A DNA stretch of 27,500 nt from Symbiodinium natans. Lineage: Eukaryota > Sar > Dinophyceae > Suessiales > Symbiodiniaceae. The stretch is taken from NCBI GenBank assembly GCA_905221605.1, contig CAJNDS010002524.1:287749-315248 (forward strand), written 5' to 3'. Below are positions 10,701 through 16,867 of the stretch, piece after piece. Each line of letters opens with the position of its first letter. Position 1 is the first letter of the stretch. The notes under the pieces are model-generated. The model was not told the DNA's origin and did no database searches. It worked only from the letters and a program-made list of their open reading frames with translations. The position numbers were made by a program, and so were the translations under genes.

Positions 10701-12100
10701 CCCCCCCGAGGTTCCCCCCACAATCAAGGCTATTTAGGGATGATTGAGCCTAATTAAGGTTGTTTAAGGGGGAACCTAGGGGGGGGGCATATAGAGGGGG
10801 GTAGTAGGGAAACCCATGATGGATGGGAGTTCACAGCCCCCTGTAACACCAAGAGCAAACTCCTAGAGGCAAACTGGTGTGGGTGCTGATAGGTAGGGTA
10901 TAAGTACCGCAGATAAGGCTGTGCTTCATAGTTACGCTACTCATTACAACCCATATACTTAGAAGCACCCATGAACCTCCAAGTATATTGGTAGTTCTCT
11001 AAGCTAGCGTCCCATTTTCGGTCCCTATATAGTACGGCACCTTATAAAGAGGACCCCCCCCCTCACCCCTTAAAGGCCATACCCTAAATCTTAAACCCTA
11101 TAAGACTTAAACTCTGCGTACCAACTCTTGCGCAACACTAAGCGAATAAGGACCTGGACCTCCATTTCTGCTCTGAGACTTTGGCAGACCCGTCCGAGGC
11201 CCGAGCGAGGCTCCAGAGGTTTACAGGGTTAGGTTCACGGTTTAGGGTTTATGGTTGAGGGGTCTGGAGTTGAACCATATAGGCTTCAGGCTTATAGGGG
11301 TCTAGGAGGAGGTTTTGGGGAAGCTAGGTGCCCCTTTTTGGGGGGTTTGGTGTTCTGGGTTTCGGAGTGTAGGGGTTCTGTTTGTTCTGTTGGCAGTCAT
11401 CAGGGTGTAGGGCCCTAAGCCGCGAAACCCCTAAGCCATCATCGTAGTGGGGCGGCTTAGGCGTGGGTCAGGCTCGCCGGCGGCCGGGAGGGTGTATGAA
11501 CGTGAATCCTTTAGGAAGCACTTCAACAAACCTTATACAGTCCCTATATACCTGAGTAGCCCCTAAATAGCCCCTAAAGAACCCTTGAGGTCCCTTGTAA
11601 GGGACCCCCCCAAAGTCCCTCGAAACAAAAGAGATGGGGCGGGAAACCGGCGAAGGTCCAAGCCCTCGACCCTCTAAACCCATGAAAGCCTCAAACCCTA
11701 AACCCTAAACCCTGATGAACCCAAGACTCTTGTGACACTCCGAAGGAACCCAACGCCCTCCCCCTCCCTCACACACTCCGCGAGAAATGCAACCCTCAAC
11801 CCTAAACCCTCCAGGTTCAGCTTCAGCTCCGGAAGCAGGGGCTCTGTCATTCTGCAAATTGGGCAAAGCTTGAGGGTCATCGAATCGAAGGCAGCGGGAT
11901 CCTTTCAATACATCTCGGATCTGTTGTCCCTCCTTCACAAAAGCGGGGACTACAGCTTCCGTTTCGGTGTCGCGTTTGTGGTACCACCGGCACCGGAAGT
12001 GCTCCAGCTACCGACTATGGCAGAGTCGGCCCATGCGGCCCGCGAGTTTTTGGTCGGCTACAAAATGGTAGCCACATTGCCGGAGGCCTTCGGTGACTGA
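1679..12100 (+). CDS. HAD-like protein gene, 11 exons (composite model)
   Basis: Eleven plus-strand exons join in one frame: 1679-1729, 2328-2369, 3191-3203, 4326-4372, 5130-5185, 5755-5803, 6558-6610, 8286-8330, 9597-9654, 11151-11218 and 11815-12100. They total 768 nt, or 255 residues plus stop. Residues 1-12 (VVVVTNAEEGWV) fit HAD motif II with its Thr. GWK near residue 51 fits the motif III Lys. IISIGDAPHERE (75-86) fits motif IV, GD followed by an acidic residue. KSVKFV (106-111) and HDDDLDL (136-142) follow. From memory, uncharacterised protist proteins share this block order. Motif I (DxD) is not found in the window, so the model is probably missing its N-terminus. Nine introns are GC-AG and the last is GT-AG; all ten acceptors are followed by G. 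Substrate and function are unknown. The gene could be decayed, but phase agrees at every join. Confidence 0.6.
2102..2224. mobile_element. TACTTGGAGG-family MITE within intron 1
   Basis: The left end is TACTTGGAGGTTTATGGTAC and the right end is ATAAGTACCCATGAACCTCC followed by AAGTA. No matching flanks are seen. The right side runs at once into a T-tract and then a CCCTAAA array, so that side may have been rearranged. Confidence 0.6.
2240..2310 (-). repeat. CCCTAAA array (about 10 units)
   Basis: The array sits between a T-tract at the end of a MITE and the acceptor of HAD-like exon 2, inside the inferred intron 1730-2327. A TTTAGGG array of opposite orientation follows at 2416-2488, in intron 2. 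Confidence 0.95.
2328..2369 (+). CDS. HAD-like gene exon 2 (AWLPSLLDTVAKCE)
   Basis: The acceptor is CTGAG|GCC and the donor GAG|GCACCTGC (GC type). It reads directly on from exon 1 (..LSCR|AWLPSLLD..), giving the expected amphipathic helix after the TNA block. A GA or GT donor a few bases earlier is possible. I chose GC because it gives ..CE|VASAR in phase. Confidence 0.6.
2416..2488 (+). repeat. TTTAGGG array
   Basis: About ten units in the G-rich orientation, inside the inferred intron 2 (2370-3190) and just downstream of exon 2. Confidence 0.95.
2909..3043 (+). other. exon-like island inside intron 2
   Basis: Open from GTAACCAG|A with ILEWDALDTPSLRKPMRGE and, further on, LVREALYGIRSP. 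It is not needed for the in-frame HAD-like model and ends in a CCCTAAA array. It may be an alternative exon, a fragment of another gene, or chance in GC-rich DNA. Confidence 0.25.
3044..3168 (-). repeat. CCCTAAA array, partly degenerate
   Basis: Perfect units grade into CCCTAAAAA variants. It lies within intron 2. A further CCCTAAA run lies at 3284-3374, and TTTAGGG runs at 3492-3536 and 3657-3722, all inside introns 2-3. Confidence 0.9.
3191..3203 (+). CDS. HAD-like gene exon 3 (13-nt microexon, VASAR)
   Basis: The acceptor is CCGAAG|GTTGCC and the donor CGCAC|GCCCGAC, a GC donor leaving one base. Joined to exon 4 it gives VASAR|SQFEPTG, and phase is kept on both sides. The small size makes this the weakest internal exon, but the VSAR-like motif is expected at this place in the family as I remember it. 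Confidence 0.4.
3779..3976 (+). other. non-repetitive open stretch in intron 3
   Basis: After CATCCAG|C the frame is open for 65 codons and contains DWTSSEPGGQDGRWSYHV. Other frames are open too, and the HAD-like model skips it without loss of phase. I do not recognise it. Confidence 0.2.
4095..4315 (-). repeat. degenerate CCCTAAA-derived stretch
   Basis: Units drift to CCCCAAA, CCTGAA, CCTTAAA and CCCTAAAAA, then end just before the acceptor of exon 4. Such drift suggests an old array. Confidence 0.85.
4326..4372 (+). CDS. HAD-like gene exon 4 (QFEPTGVTSPAGWK)
   Basis: The acceptor is GCCCAG|GCTCAC and the donor AAG|GCACAGGG (GC type). It encodes RSQFEPTGVTSPAGWK with the shared first codon. 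The WK is the likely HAD motif III lysine. The donor bases GCAC are repeated at the start of exon 5 (CAG|GCAC). Confidence 0.65.
4388..4426 (+). repeat. TTTAGGG array in intron 4
   Basis: Five to six units just inside the donor of the inferred intron 4373-5129. Degenerate TTTAGGG, TTTGGGG and CTTAGGG repeats continue between about 4590 and 5075. Confidence 0.9.
4958..5105. mobile_element. TACTTGGAGG-family MITE filled with telomere-like repeat
   Basis: The left end TGCTTGGAGGTTCGTGGGTA is inverted at the right as CACCCATGAACCTCCAAGCA. The middle, 4983-5075, is replaced by (G)CTTAGGG / TTTAGGG repeats, so telomere-like sequence has expanded or inserted inside the element. Confidence 0.6.
5130..5185 (+). 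CDS. HAD-like gene exon 5 (ARAFENVIERFYQRYPNQ)
   Basis: A pyrimidine-containing acceptor, CCTTGTATTCGCAG|GCA, precedes a clean helical reading ARAFENVIERFYQRYPNQ. The donor CAGCC|GCAAGCC (GC type) leaves two bases that complete a Pro codon with the first G of exon 6. This is one of the clearest coding islands in the window. Confidence 0.7.
5195..5366 (+). repeat. TTTAGGG arrays in intron 5
   Basis: Two runs of five to seven units (5195-5237 and about 5319-5366) with degenerate spacer. A third short run lies at 5526-5550. Confidence 0.9.
5755..5803 (+). CDS. HAD-like gene exon 6 (SWKNIISIGDAPHERE)
   Basis: The acceptor is CTATGCAAG|GTCC. It encodes SWKNIISIGDAPHERE, a hydrophobic strand followed by Gly-Asp and, four residues later, Glu, matching the acidic motif IV of HAD-fold enzymes. 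The donor is GAG|GCGCGAG (GC type). Confidence 0.72.
5869..6009. mobile_element. TACTTGGAGG-family MITE within intron 6
   Basis: The left end TACTTGGAGGTTCATGGGTA is inverted at the right as TACCCTGAACCTCCAAGTA. The interior resembles the copy at 1124, sharing the GAGGAC..GACTTGGGGG part. It lies inside the inferred intron 5804-6557. No duplicated flanks are seen. Confidence 0.65.
6012..6390. repeat. opposed telomere-like runs in intron 6
   Basis: CCCTAAA/CCCTAAG runs at 6012-6105 are followed by TTTAGGG-type runs at 6210-6385. A non-repetitive piece of about 60 bp (6155-6215, possible ELRRLESLEMTS reading) lies between them. More CCCTAAA/CCCCAAA units lie at 6477-6553. Confidence 0.85.
6558..6610 (+). 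CDS. HAD-like gene exon 7 (ALARVVRQAPLFRGKRC)
   Basis: The acceptor is ACCCGAG|GCA; the donor TGTAG|GCCACG (GC type) leaves two bases. Joined to exon 6 it gives HERE|ALARVV, continuing the helix after the ISIGD block. Confidence 0.65.
7096..7320. repeat. minisatellites in intron 7
   Basis: Two imperfect copies of a roughly 60-bp unit containing ACTTTAAACTTGGGTT lie at about 7100-7215. A 32-bp unit containing AGCCACCCGTATCTAGGC repeats two and a half times at 7231-7320. Both lie inside the inferred intron 6611-8285. Confidence 0.75.
7347..7574 (+). other. non-repetitive open island in intron 7
   Basis: Open frames exist on both strands over about 230 bp. One plus frame reads RRYFFADSYATCCHRVQ, another MARFLSGEPVSPHDLWQG. 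No family is recognised and the HAD-like model skips it. It could be an alternative exon or a captured fragment. Confidence 0.2.
7664..7774. mobile_element. TACTTGGAGG-family MITE, diverged
   Basis: The left end TACTTGGGTACTTACAAG has lost the GAGGTTCAT part. The right end is TACCCATGCGCCTCCAAGTA. It lies within intron 7. A CCCTAAA array (7790-7880) and a TTTAGGG array (7970-8068) follow. Confidence 0.5.
8286..8330 (+). CDS. HAD-like gene exon 8 (SKSVKFVLRPTIDQL)
   Basis: The acceptor is CTAGCAG|GTCC. It encodes SKSVKFVLRPTIDQ and two bases of a Leu codon; the donor is CAGTT|GCCCGGG (GC type). The KSVKF strand followed by PTIDQL leads into the helix of exon 9, as in related proteins recalled from memory. 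Confidence 0.68.
8350..9110 (+). repeat. degenerate (TTTGTAGGG)n tract
   Basis: A 9-bp variant of the telomere unit with inserted GT (TTTGTAGGG, also TTTGTAGGC and TTTATGGGG) recurs through most of the inferred intron 8 (8331-9596). It is interrupted by TTCTTTTCGGGGGTTATA segments that recur at least five times, giving a loose higher-order repeat. Confidence 0.85.
9174..9232 (-). repeat. CCCTAAA arrays at the end of intron 8
   Basis: About eight units at 9174-9232. A second run at 9507-9592 ends a few bases before the exon 9 acceptor. Confidence 0.9.
9597..9654 (+). CDS. HAD-like gene exon 9 (REMQMLRESLREIVLHDD)
   Basis: The acceptor is CTACAAAG|GCGCC; the first G completes the Leu codon of exon 8. 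It encodes RREMQMLRESLREIVLHDD, a clear amphipathic helix. The donor is GAT|GCCGGGG (GC type); a GA donor three bases earlier is an alternative. Confidence 0.7.
10396..10573. mobile_element. TACTTGGAGG-family MITE with internal 21-bp repeats
   Basis: The left end TGCTTGGACAGTTCATGGGT is inverted at the right as GGCACCCATGAACCTCCAAG. The interior holds four to five imperfect copies of a roughly 21-bp unit containing ACCATAGTTACCCTACCT. A related partial copy ends at 10985 (CACCCATGAACCTCCAAGTA). Both lie in intron 9 (9655-11150). Confidence 0.6.
11151..11218 (+). CDS. HAD-like gene exon 10 (DLDLHFCSETLADPSEARAR)
   Basis: The acceptor is GCGAATAAG|GAC. It reads DLDLHFCSETLADPSEARAR and then LQ, supplying the DLDL that should follow the ..IVLHDD of exon 9. 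The donor AG|GTTTACAGG is GT type and resembles the first bases of exon 11 (AG|GTTCAGC). Confidence 0.58.
11815..12100 (+). CDS. HAD-like gene exon 11, candidate terminal exon
   Basis: After CCTCCAG|G the frame set by exon 10 stays open for 94 codons to TGA at 12098-12100. It includes SVILQIGQSLRVIESKAAG, SGDYSFRFGVAFVVPPAPEV and AREFLVGYKMVATLPEAFGD. The composition is protein-like but no family is recognised. A minus-strand frame is open over the first half. The exon may end earlier and continue elsewhere. Confidence 0.45.
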
Positions 12101-12115
12101 ACAGGAGAAATGCGA

Positions 12116-12367
12116 TCATCGATGGCATCTGTAGACCGTGTTGATCAGTGGAATTGGCCTGTAGCTTTCAGGGAGTTTTGGATCCTTTTTCTTTCCCTTA
12201 AAAATCATCACAATATCTGCTGTTTTCCAGGAATCAGGTGAAGCGGCCTCCTTGAAAGCTTTGTTAAAGTGCGCAAGATCTGCCCGAAGCGCTGTTGGCT
12301 TTTTGCTTCCGTGCCGTTTTGGGGGCATCTTGGGGCTTGAACCCTGTGTGCCCCAATATGAAAACAT
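12116..12367 (-). pseudogene. LINE-type reverse transcriptase fragment
   Basis: The minus-strand frame contains FNKAFKEAASPDSWKTADIV, then MIFKGKKKDPKLPESYRPIP and LINTVYR. The order SW..A.., IFKGKKKD, YRPI.L.N..Y is the N-terminal fingers region of non-LTR retrotransposon reverse transcriptase. The rest of the domain, including the catalytic FADD-type motif, is absent. The frame stops soon after the YR motif, and no endonuclease domain is seen. It is a dead, truncated copy lying against the end of the HAD-like gene on the opposite strand. Confidence 0.75.
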
Positions 12368-12650
12368 TTGGCGCCTTCCTATAGGGCTTCGAGGTACCCT
12401 ATAGGGTGTCTATGGGTTATGATCCTGGCGGGTTTAGGGTTTATATATAGTTGTTTTTGGGCTTGTCTATTGTGATCTCTGGCAGGGTTTGTGGTTAGTT
12501 ACATGGGCTTTTTTTCTAGGGTCTAGGGAGTCTAAACCCTAAACCCCAAAGACCCTTTTGCCGTGGGGGTTGAGGATTCAGGCCTTTGCTGGGGGTTGGG
12601 GGTTTTAGTATGTAGGCCTTCGGGTCCTTTTCCCTTAGCTTTGAGACCCT

Positions 12651-12738
12651 CCTAAACCCTAAACCCTAAACCCTAAGCCCTAAACCCTAAACCCTAAACC
12701 CTAAACCCTAAACCCCAAACCCTAAACCCTAAACCCCT
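12651..12738 (-). repeat. CCCTAAA array
   Basis: About twelve units with CCCTAAG and CCCCAAA variants. The region 12370-13165 around it is mostly degenerate telomere-like sequence. It includes a lone left MITE end (TACTTGGAGCTTCGTGGGGT) at 12933, an exon-like island after GGCCGAG| at 12761 (VACVRNSIQ), and a short CCCTAAA run at 13132-13160. Confidence 0.85.
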
Positions 12739-13334
12739 CCCCAGCCCCCCTGCGGCCGAGGTTGCTTGCGTGAGGAACAGCATCCAGGCCCCGGCCCGAC
12801 AAACCCAGAGCTAGCTCTGCACGTCATCAGGGCTCGGAGTTCAGGGTTTGGGGTTAGGGTTTAGGGTTTAGGGTTTAACTAGGGTTCAGGGTCCAGAAAT
12901 TCAGAAATTGAGGCTTCAGGGTTGTGAGGGTCTACTTGGAGCTTCGTGGGGTACTTATACGTGGGGTTGTAAACTAGGGGTTTGGAGTTAAGGGTGTAGG
13001 GCTGAATTGGGGCTCAGGCATAAGGTTGAGGGTCTATAGGGGCAGGGGGATGCTAAGCTTGGTAGCGCCCTAATCCCTAAACCCTAAACCCTTAACCCTT
13101 AACCGTAAACCCTAAACCCCAAGGCCCAGGCACTAAACCCTAAACCCTAAACCCTAACCTTGTTCCTCTTCTCTGAAAATTAAGATCCTTTATCAGCCAC
13201 TTAAAAGGATGGGCACCCTTTGCAATTCCTGGTCGCTTGGGAACCTTGTAGAGACAAATCGAATGCCGCAGTGTCTGAACATCTGTAATTGTAAATACGT
13301 GATACTTGTGTTGTAGGGATTTCGTAGTACCCTC

Positions 13335-13407
13335 CTCCTACTAATTGGAATCCCGCTAAATGGTGGCTTTCTCCTAGTAATTGGAATCCCGCTAAATGGT
13401 GGCTTTC
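13335..13407. repeat. 36-bp tandem duplication
   Basis: Two copies, one base different, of a unit containing AATTGGAATCCCGCTAAATG. The surrounding 13166-13560 is ordinary low-repeat sequence with no convincing gene. Confidence 0.8.
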
Positions 13408-13560
13408 TGGGAATGTGTAATCATGTCTTTAGACATGGGCTTTCATCTGCCTGACATGCCGTAAGGTCCAAAGCTTACACCTGAATCCACTTGCATAGGC
13501 TCGAAAAGCTCTCAATTCTAAGGGCCTCAAAGACCTCCAGAGAAACAAAAACTAAACAAG

Positions 13561-13568
13561 CACATACA

Positions 13569-13615
<47 letters not shown>

Positions 13616-13725
13616 TTATTTATTTTTGTTATCATTATTATTATGATGATTATTATGATGATGATTATTATATATATATATATGTATATGTATATGTATA
13701 TATATATATATGTGTCTGTGTATAC
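13561..13725. repeat. compound microsatellite (CATA)n, (TA)n, TTA/TGA-rich
   Basis: CATA repeats pass into (TA)n, then ATTATTATGATG-type triplets, then (TATG)/(TA)n. It resembles, in reverse orientation, the TAA-rich plus (TA)n block at 17565-17675. Confidence 0.9.
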
Positions 13726-13732
13726 ATATCAG

Positions 13733-13833
13733 AAGTCTCAAAACCAAAGCTCAAAGCCCAGTACTACACCCGAGCCCGTGCCAACTCCTTCTTTCAACCT
13801 CAAGCGCCTCCACCGGAGGACGTCGTGAAGTGA
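13733..13833 (+). CDS. candidate 3-prime-terminal exon
   Basis: The acceptor TACATATCAG| lies just after the microsatellite. The phase-1 frame reads VSKPKLKAQYYTRARANSFF, then QPQAPPPEDVVK and TGA at 13831. Basic then proline-rich composition and GC-rich third positions favour coding. No family is recognised, and the other frames are also open. Confidence 0.35.
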
Positions 13834-13873
13834 AAGCCGCAACTTCCGCTCGCGCGTTTGATTCTACTCGTAG

Positions 13874-13968
13874 GGTGAGAGTTTAGGGTTTAGGGTTTAG
13901 GGTTTAGGGTTTAGGGTTTAGGGTTTAGGGTTTAGGGTTTAGGGTTTAGGGTTTAGAGTTTAGGGTTG
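13874..13968 (+). repeat. TTTAGGG array (about 13 units)
   Basis: Near-perfect units, one changed to TTTAGAG at the right end. Confidence 0.95.
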
Positions 13969-14003
13969 CGAAGCCTGAGCACTAGCCCCGGTGCCCTAAA
14001 GCG

Positions 14004-14063
14004 CCCAGAGATGCGAGCGTCGCGAAGCTGAACTGCGATGGGAATATTGAACATCAAGAATGG
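14004..14063 (+). CDS. exon-like island (ASVAKLNCDGNIEHQEW)
   Basis: The frame reads RDASVAKLNCDGNIEHQEW and runs into a possible GT donor (AATG|GTGTGTGAG) at the edge of the GT-rich microsatellite. A possible continuation is CESNSQYEF, read after GACGCAG| at 14226. The joining phase is not settled. Confidence 0.3.
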
Positions 14064-14190
14064 TGTGTGAGAGAGAGAGAGAGAATGTCTGTGTGTCTGT
14101 GTGTGTGTGTCTTTGTGTCTTTGTGTCTTTGTGTCTTTGTGTCTTTGTGTCTTTGTGTCTTTGTGTCTTTGTGTCTTTGTGTCTGTCTGC
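14064..14190. repeat. (GA)n, (TG)n and (GTGTCTTT)n microsatellite
   Basis: The 8-bp unit GTGTCTTT repeats about nine times after short GA and TG runs. The long open frames on both strands here are caused by the repeat. Confidence 0.95.
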
Positions 14191-14253
14191 ATGTTCCCGA
14201 CTGTCGTCAGCAAGACTCGACGCAGGCTGCGAGTCCAACTCCCAGTATGAATT

Positions 14254-14348
14254 TAGGCCCTGAACCCTAAACCCGAAACCCTAAACCCTAAACCCTAAAC
14301 CCTAAACCCTAAACCCTAAACCCCATTTAGGGTTTAGGGTTTAGGGCC
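14254..14348. repeat. head-to-head telomere-like junction
   Basis: A CCCTAAA array of about nine units meets a TTTAGGG run at about 14325 (CCCTAAACCCCATTTAGGGT), forming an inverted junction able to fold on itself. Confidence 0.9.
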
Positions 14349-14595
14349 TAGGGCTCCCGAAGTCCTAAACCACAACCCCTATAAACCCTATGAGCCCTAG
14401 AAACCCTATAAACACCATACGCCCTACAAAGCCTTTTAACCCTGGGGCTTCAGGGATTTGGGGTGCAGGGTTCAGGGAGGGTAGGATGTTTGGTTACCTA
14501 ACTCCGAATGCCTGTGAACCCTACAAACCCTATAAGCCCAGCAAACCCTGAACCCTAGAAGCCCTATAAACCCTGAGGTTAGGATTCGGTTGCAG

Positions 14596-14722
14596 ATACC
14601 TGCAGGCGGCGCGAGCGGTAGGCGTGGTGCCATCTTGCATGCGCTTCGGGCAATACAAACTTTGCCGTGAAGCCTCCCTAGATGCTCCAGAAATGGTGCA
14701 GCCTTCCACCCGAAGACCCTGA
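14596..14722 (+). CDS. exon-like island (YLQAARAVGVVPS)
   Basis: After GGTTGCAG| the frame is open for 41 codons to TGA at 14720, starting YLQAARAVGVVPSCMRFGQ. The YLQA-x-x-x-x-GVVP pattern recalls the N-terminal segment of some LRR (LRRC74-like) proteins, but nothing after it confirms that. A second acceptor lies at CTGCAG|GCGGCG. Weak assignment. Confidence 0.35.
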
Positions 14723-15120
14723 AATCCTAAACACTAAACCCTCAGCCCGGAAACCCCGGATCCTAAACCCGAACACGAGAACCCGAAATCCTGAACTCGA
14801 AAGTCGATCAAACAAAGCCCCTACAGAATTGGAGAGCACGACGGCGAGACGGAGGCTCTCACCCACCTGCTCCCAAGCGCCGACACCACCCTGCCCGGCT
14901 TTAGGGTTTGGGGTTTAGGGTTTAGGGTCCCCCTAAAACCCTGACACCCCCTGTGACGATTGTTTAAGAAGCACCTCCCCAAACCCTAAACCCTAAACCC
15001 GAAACCCGAAACCCTAAACCCCTAACCCTGAACCCTAAGCACAAAGCCCTAGGCCCTCAGCCCTAAGCCCGAAGCCCGAAGCCTTAGCCTTTGAAGAAAG
15101 CTATATGCTTGTCATATCAG

Positions 15121-15180
15121 GGGCCGCTTGAGCGCTTTAAGGCTTCCTCAGAGGCCGCCGCTGCTACGGACCCGGATTCT
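15121..15180 (+). CDS. exon-like island (GPLERFKASSEAAAATDPDS)
   Basis: CATATCAG|GGG is a good acceptor with G following. The reading is GPLERFKASSEAAAATDPDS. It runs into TTTAGGG repeats (15185-15260), so the next boundary lies in or before them. Not recognised. Confidence 0.35.
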
Positions 15181-15599
15181 GGGTTTTTGGGTTTAGGGTT
15201 TTAGGGTTTAGTTTAGGGTTTAGGGTTTGGGGTTTAGGGTTTAGGGTTTAGGGTTTAGGGTTTGTGGGTTTAGGGGTTCAGGGTTGTCAATTTAAACCCT
15301 AAACTTAGGGTTTAGAGATTTATGGTTTAGGGATGTAGGGTTTTTGGGTTTCAGGGTTTAGGGGTTCAGGGTTGTAAATGTTTAACCCTTAGGGTTTAGG
15401 GATGCAAGGTTTCCGTGCTTAGGTTTTTTTTGGGGGGGGACTCCCGAATAGGGCACCAGTAATGTACCCCAGAACAGCATATTCCTTATTGTGGGAACCC
15501 CCGAAAGTCAGAGGGTCCTTAAGGACCCGAAACCCTAAACCCTAAACCCTAACCCTAAACCAGTTTAATTTATAGCTACCCCCCTGAGTGCAGCCAAGT

Positions 15600-15975
15600 T
15601 AGTATCCCTGAATTTGCACCCTATACGCCATGAAGGGCAGTTTCGAAGAAATGGTTTGGTATAGCATAGCATGGTAGAGCAACATATGTCGCAGCCACAA
15701 CCCCCAAACCCTAAACCTGCACCTCAGCACTGAAACTTCATGTCCGTGGATGTCCTAACTTAGGGGTAGGGTCCTGAACATAAGGGAATCCGATTTCGGG
15801 GGTCTTTTCTCAGGGGTCCCTTGTTTTCGTAGACTCCCATGATCGCTCCCAGAGTCCGAGCCTGGCAAAATGCACGTGGTGCACGTGGTGCACCGTGTCT
15901 GCAACTGCGCAGACCCTTTCCTGTGTTGACAACATCAACCGAAGATTGGAGGACGAACGGTTTGGAGCCAACATG
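15600..15975 (+). other. low-repeat stretch with exon-like pieces
   Basis: MKGSFEEMVWYSIAW can be read at about 15629-15673. A second piece near 15897-15970 reads VSATAQTLSCVDNINRRLED in one frame and TSTEDWRTNGLEPTWEIL in another. A GTGCAC direct repeat lies at 15874-15895. No family is recognised. Confidence 0.25.
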
Positions 15976-16455
15976 GGAAATCCTGCCCTAAAAAACCCTC
16001 AACCCCCTAAACACTGAACCCTAAAGCCTACAGCCTAAGCCCTAAACCCTAAGCCCTAAAACCCTAAAACCCTAGACTCTACACCCTACGCCCTAAACCC
16101 TACTACGCTAGTGCTTAAAGCCCCGACCTTGCGACTCGTGAGGGTAACCTGTCGGCACACTGCACAGGGCCTGTCTCAACCCTAAACCCTAAAACCCTAA
16201 ACCCATGAAAACCCTGAATCCAAAACCCAAACCATCAAGTTCTCACTTCAAACCCTGAACCGTAGACCCCATACCCTGTATAAGCCCTACACCCTAAACT
16301 CCCTAAACTCCCTAAACTCTCTAAACCCTCTAAACCCTCTAAACCCTCTAAACCCTTTAAACCCTCTGAACCCTCTGAACCCCTGAACCCTCTGAACCCT
16401 AAACCTTAGAGCCTAAGTCTGCAATCCAAAGCCCTTGGCCCCGAACCTGTTCGAG

Positions 16456-16492
16456 GGTTCTGGGTCAGCTTCTGGTCGTCGGCTATCGGGAT
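16456..16492 (+). CDS. second gene, candidate exon A (VLGQLLVVGYRD)
   Basis: The acceptor TTCGAG|GGTT and donor GGGAT|GTGAGG (GT type) bound a reading VLGQLLVVGYRD that joins in phase to the next exon. The intron 16493-16637 is almost entirely (TTTAGGG)n plus a G-tract. Confidence 0.4.
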
Positions 16493-16496
16493 GTGA

Positions 16497-16602
16497 GGGG
16501 TTTAGGGTTTAGGGTTTAGGGTTTAGGGTTTAGGGTTTAGGGTTTAGGGTTTAGGGTTTAGGGTTTAGGGCTTGGTTGGGGGGGGGGGGGGGGGGGGGGG
16601 GT
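16497..16602 (+). repeat. TTTAGGG array plus G25 tract
   Basis: About ten perfect units end in CTTGGTTGG and a run of about 25 G. The array forms the body of a short candidate intron. Confidence 0.95.
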
Positions 16603-16637
16603 GGGGTGGGAGTGGCTTTTTTTGACCTGGTACCCAG

Positions 16638-16691
16638 GTCCCCGAGATGACTGCGGGGAGAGATTTAGCTAGGAATCGCTGTGATTTTGTG
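16638..16691 (+). CDS. second gene, candidate exon B
   Basis: The acceptor is TACCCAG|GTC and the donor GTG|GCAGGGG (GC type). It reads VPEMTAGRDLARNRCDFV with phase 0 at both ends. It lies between two nearly pure telomere-repeat introns. The family is not recognised. Confidence 0.45.
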
Positions 16692-16696
16692 GCAGG

Positions 16697-16766
16697 GGTT
16701 TAGGGTTTAGGGTTTAGGGTTTAGGGTTTAGGGTTTAGGGTTTAGGGTTTAGGGTTTAGGGTTTAG
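16697..16766 (+). repeat. TTTAGGG array (10 units) in a short intron
   Basis: Perfect units occupy more than half of the 131-bp candidate intron 16692-16822. Confidence 0.95.
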
Positions 16767-16822
16767 GTAGGGTTTTGGACTCGGGGCGGTGAGCAAAACC
16801 CCTGCATGCATGGCAGCTTGAG

Positions 16823-16864
16823 GGAGGGGCAGTCCTGGCCGCCACCTTGCTTGGGCAACTGATG
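16823..16864 (+). CDS. second gene, candidate exon C (GGAVLAATLLGQLM)
   Basis: The acceptor CTTGAG|GGA and donor ATG|GCTTAGGG (GC type) bound GGAVLAATLLGQLM, a hydrophobic helix. Joined to exon B it reads ..CDFV|GGAVLAATLLGQLM. A slightly upstream acceptor (GGCAG|CTTGAG) would add LE. Confidence 0.42.
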
Positions 16865-16867
16865 GCT

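Noticed and set aside
13953-14270. Several 67-86-codon frames over the 14.1-kb region
   Set aside because: They are produced by the GTGTCTTT microsatellite; only the flanking ASVAKLNCDG-type island is kept as a candidate.
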